From: Glandiceps talaboti
Lineage: Eukaryota > Hemichordata > Enteropneusta > Spengelidae
Reading direction: 5' to 3'
Length of the DNA stretch: 64,000 bases
Assembly (NCBI RefSeq): GCF_964340395.1
Contig: NC_135555.1
Span: 25,261,725 to 25,325,724 of the forward strand
The position numbers and the translations under genes are program-made. Under the pieces are notes generated by a model. That model was not told the DNA's origin. It did not search any database and worked only from the letters and a program-made list of their open reading frames with translations. The stretch's first letter is position 1. Each line of letters starts with the position of its first letter. This document shows, one piece after another, positions 58,801 through 61,800 of the stretch.

Positions 58801-61800
58801 ACTGTGTCTCTGACTCCATGTAAGTGTTTCTGTAAGCACTGTGACTCCATGTAAGTGTCTCTGTAAGTACTGTGTCTCTGACTCCATGTAAGTGTCTCTG
58901 TAAGTATTGTGTCTCTGACTCCATGTAAGTGTCTTTGTAAGTACTGTGTCTCTGACTCCATGTAAGTGTCTCTGTAAGCACTGTGACTCCATGTAAGTGT
59001 CTCTGTAAGTATTGTGTCTCTGACTCCATGTAAGTGTCTTTGTAAGTACTGTGACTCCATGTAAGTGTCTCTGTAAACACTGTGACTCCATGTAAGTGTC
59101 TCTGTAAGTACTGTGACTCCATGTAAGTGTCTCTGTAAGCACTGTGACTCCATGTAAGTGTCTCTGTAAGTACTGTGTGTCTGACTCCATGTAAGTATCT
59201 CTGTAAGTACTGTGACTCCATGTAAGTGTCTCTGTAAGTACTGTGTGTCTGACTCCATGTAAGTATCTCTGTAAGTACTGTGTGTCTGACTCCATGTAAG
59301 TGTTTCTGTAAGCACTGTGACTCCATGTAAGTGTCTCTGTAAGTACTGTGTCTCTGACTCCATGTAAGTGTCTCTGTAAGTACTGTGTCTCTGACTCCAT
59401 GTAAGTGTCTCTGTAAGAACTGTGTGTCTGACTCCATGTAAGTGTTTCTGTAAGTACTGTGTGTCTGACTCCATGTAAGTGTTTCTGTAAGAACTGTGTC
59501 TCTGACTCCATGTAAGTGTTTCTGTAAGTACTGTGTCTCTGACTCCATGTAAGTGTTTCTGTAAGTACTGTGTCTCTGACTCCATGTAAGTGTCTGTGTA
59601 AGTACTGTGTCTCTGACTCCATGTAAGTGTCTCTGTAAGTACTGTGTCTCTGACTCCATGTAAGTGTTTCTGTAAGAACTGTGTCTCTGACTCCATGTAA
59701 GTGTCTCTGTAAGTACTGTGACTCCATGTAAGTGTCTGTGTAAGTACTGTGACTCCATGTAAGTGTTTCTGTAAGTACTGTGTGTCTGACTCCATGTAAG
59801 TACATGTATCTCTGTAAGTACTGTGTCTCTGACTCCATGTAAGTGTTTCTGTAAGCACTGTGACTCCATGTAAGTGTCTCTGTAAGTACTGTGTCTCTGA
59901 CTCCATGTAAGTGTTTCTGTAAGCACTGTGACTCCATGTAAGTGTCTCTGTAAGTACTGTGTCTCTGACTCCATGTAAGTGTCTCTGTAAGTATTGTGTC
60001 TCTGACTCCATGTAAGTGTCTTTGTAAGTACTGTGTCTCTGACTCCATGTAAGTGTCTCTGTAAGCACTGTGACTCCATGTAAGTGTCTCTGTAAGTATT
60101 GTGTCTCTGACTCCATGTAAGTGTCTTTGTAAGTACTGTGACTCCATGTAAGTGTCTCTGTAAACACTGTGACTCCATGTAAGTGTCTCTGTAAGTACTG
60201 TGACTCCATGTAAGTGTCTCTGTAAGCACTGTGACTCCATGTAAGTGTCTCTGTAAGTACTGTGTGTCTGACTCCATGTAAGTATCTCTGTAAGTACTGT
60301 GACTCCATGTAAGTGTCTCTGTAAGTACTGTGTGTCTGACTCCATGTAAGTATCTCTGTAAGTACTGTGTGTCTGACTCCATGTAAGTGTTTCTGTAAGC
60401 ACTGTGACTCCATGTAAGTGTCTCTGTAAGTACTGTGTCTCTGACTCCATGTAAGTGTCTCTGTAAGTACTGTGACTCCATGTAAGTGTCTCTGTAAGAA
60501 CTGTGTCTCTGACTCCATGTAAGTGTCTCTGTAAGAACTGTGTCTCTGACTCCATGTAAGTGTCTTTGTAAGAACTGTGACTCCATGTAAGTGTCTCTGT
60601 AAGCACTGTGACTCCATGTAAGTGTCTCTGTAAGTACTGTGTGTCTGACTCCATGTAAGTGTCTCTGTAAGAACTGTGTGTCTGACTCCATGTAAGTGTC
60701 TCTGTAAGAACTGTGTCTCTGACTCCATGTAAGTGTCTCTGTAAGAACTGTGTCTCTGACTCCATGTAAGTGTCTCTGTAAGTACTGTGTCTCTGACTCC
60801 ATGTAAGTGTCTCTGTAAGAACTGTGTGTCTGACTCCATGTAAGTGTCTCTGTAAGTACTGTGTCTCTGACTCCATGTAAGTGTCTCTGTAAGTACTGTG
60901 TCTCTGACTCCATGTAAGTGTCTCTGTAAGTACTGTGTCTCTGACTCCATGTAAGTGTCTCTGTAAGTACTGTGTGTCTGACTCCATGTAAGTATCTCTG
61001 TAAGTACTGTGACTCCATGTAAGTATCTCTGTAAGTACTGTGACTCCATGTAAATGTCTCTGTAAGTACTGTGTCTCATGTAAGTGTCTCTGTAAGAACT
61101 GTGACTCCATGTAAATGTCTTTGTAAGCACTGTGACTCCATGTAAGTGTCTCTGTAAGTACTGTGTGTCTGACTCCATGTAAGTGTCTGTGTAAGTACTG
61201 TGTGTCTGACTCCATGTAAGTGTCTCTGTAAGAACTGTGTGTCTGACTCCATGTAAATGTCTTTGTAAGCACTGTGACTCCATGTAAGTGTCTCTGTAAG
61301 TACTGTGTCTCTGACTCCATGTAAGTGTCTGTGTAAGTACTGTGTGTCTGACTCCATGTAAGTGTCTCTGTAAGAACTGTGTGTCTGACTCCATGTAAGT
61401 GTCTCTGTAAGTACTCTGACTCCATGTAAGTGTCTCTGTAAGTAATGTGTGTCTGACTCCATGTAAGTGTCTTTGTAAGAACTGTGACTCCATGTAAGTG
61501 TCTCTGTAAGTTGTGTCTCTGACTCCATGTAAGTGTCTTTGTAAGTACTCTGACTCCATGTAAGTGTCTTTGTAAGTACTGTGACTCCATGTAAGTGTTT
61601 CTGTAAGCACTGTGACTCCATGTAAGTGTCTGTGTAAGTACTGTGACTCCATGTAAGTGTCTCTGTAAGAACTGTGTGTCTGACTCCATGTAAGTGTCTC
61701 TGTAAGAACTGTGTCTCTGACTCCATGTAAGTGTTTCTGTAAGCACTGTGACTCCATGTAAGTGTCTCTGTAAGTACTGTGTCTCTGACTCCATGTAAGT

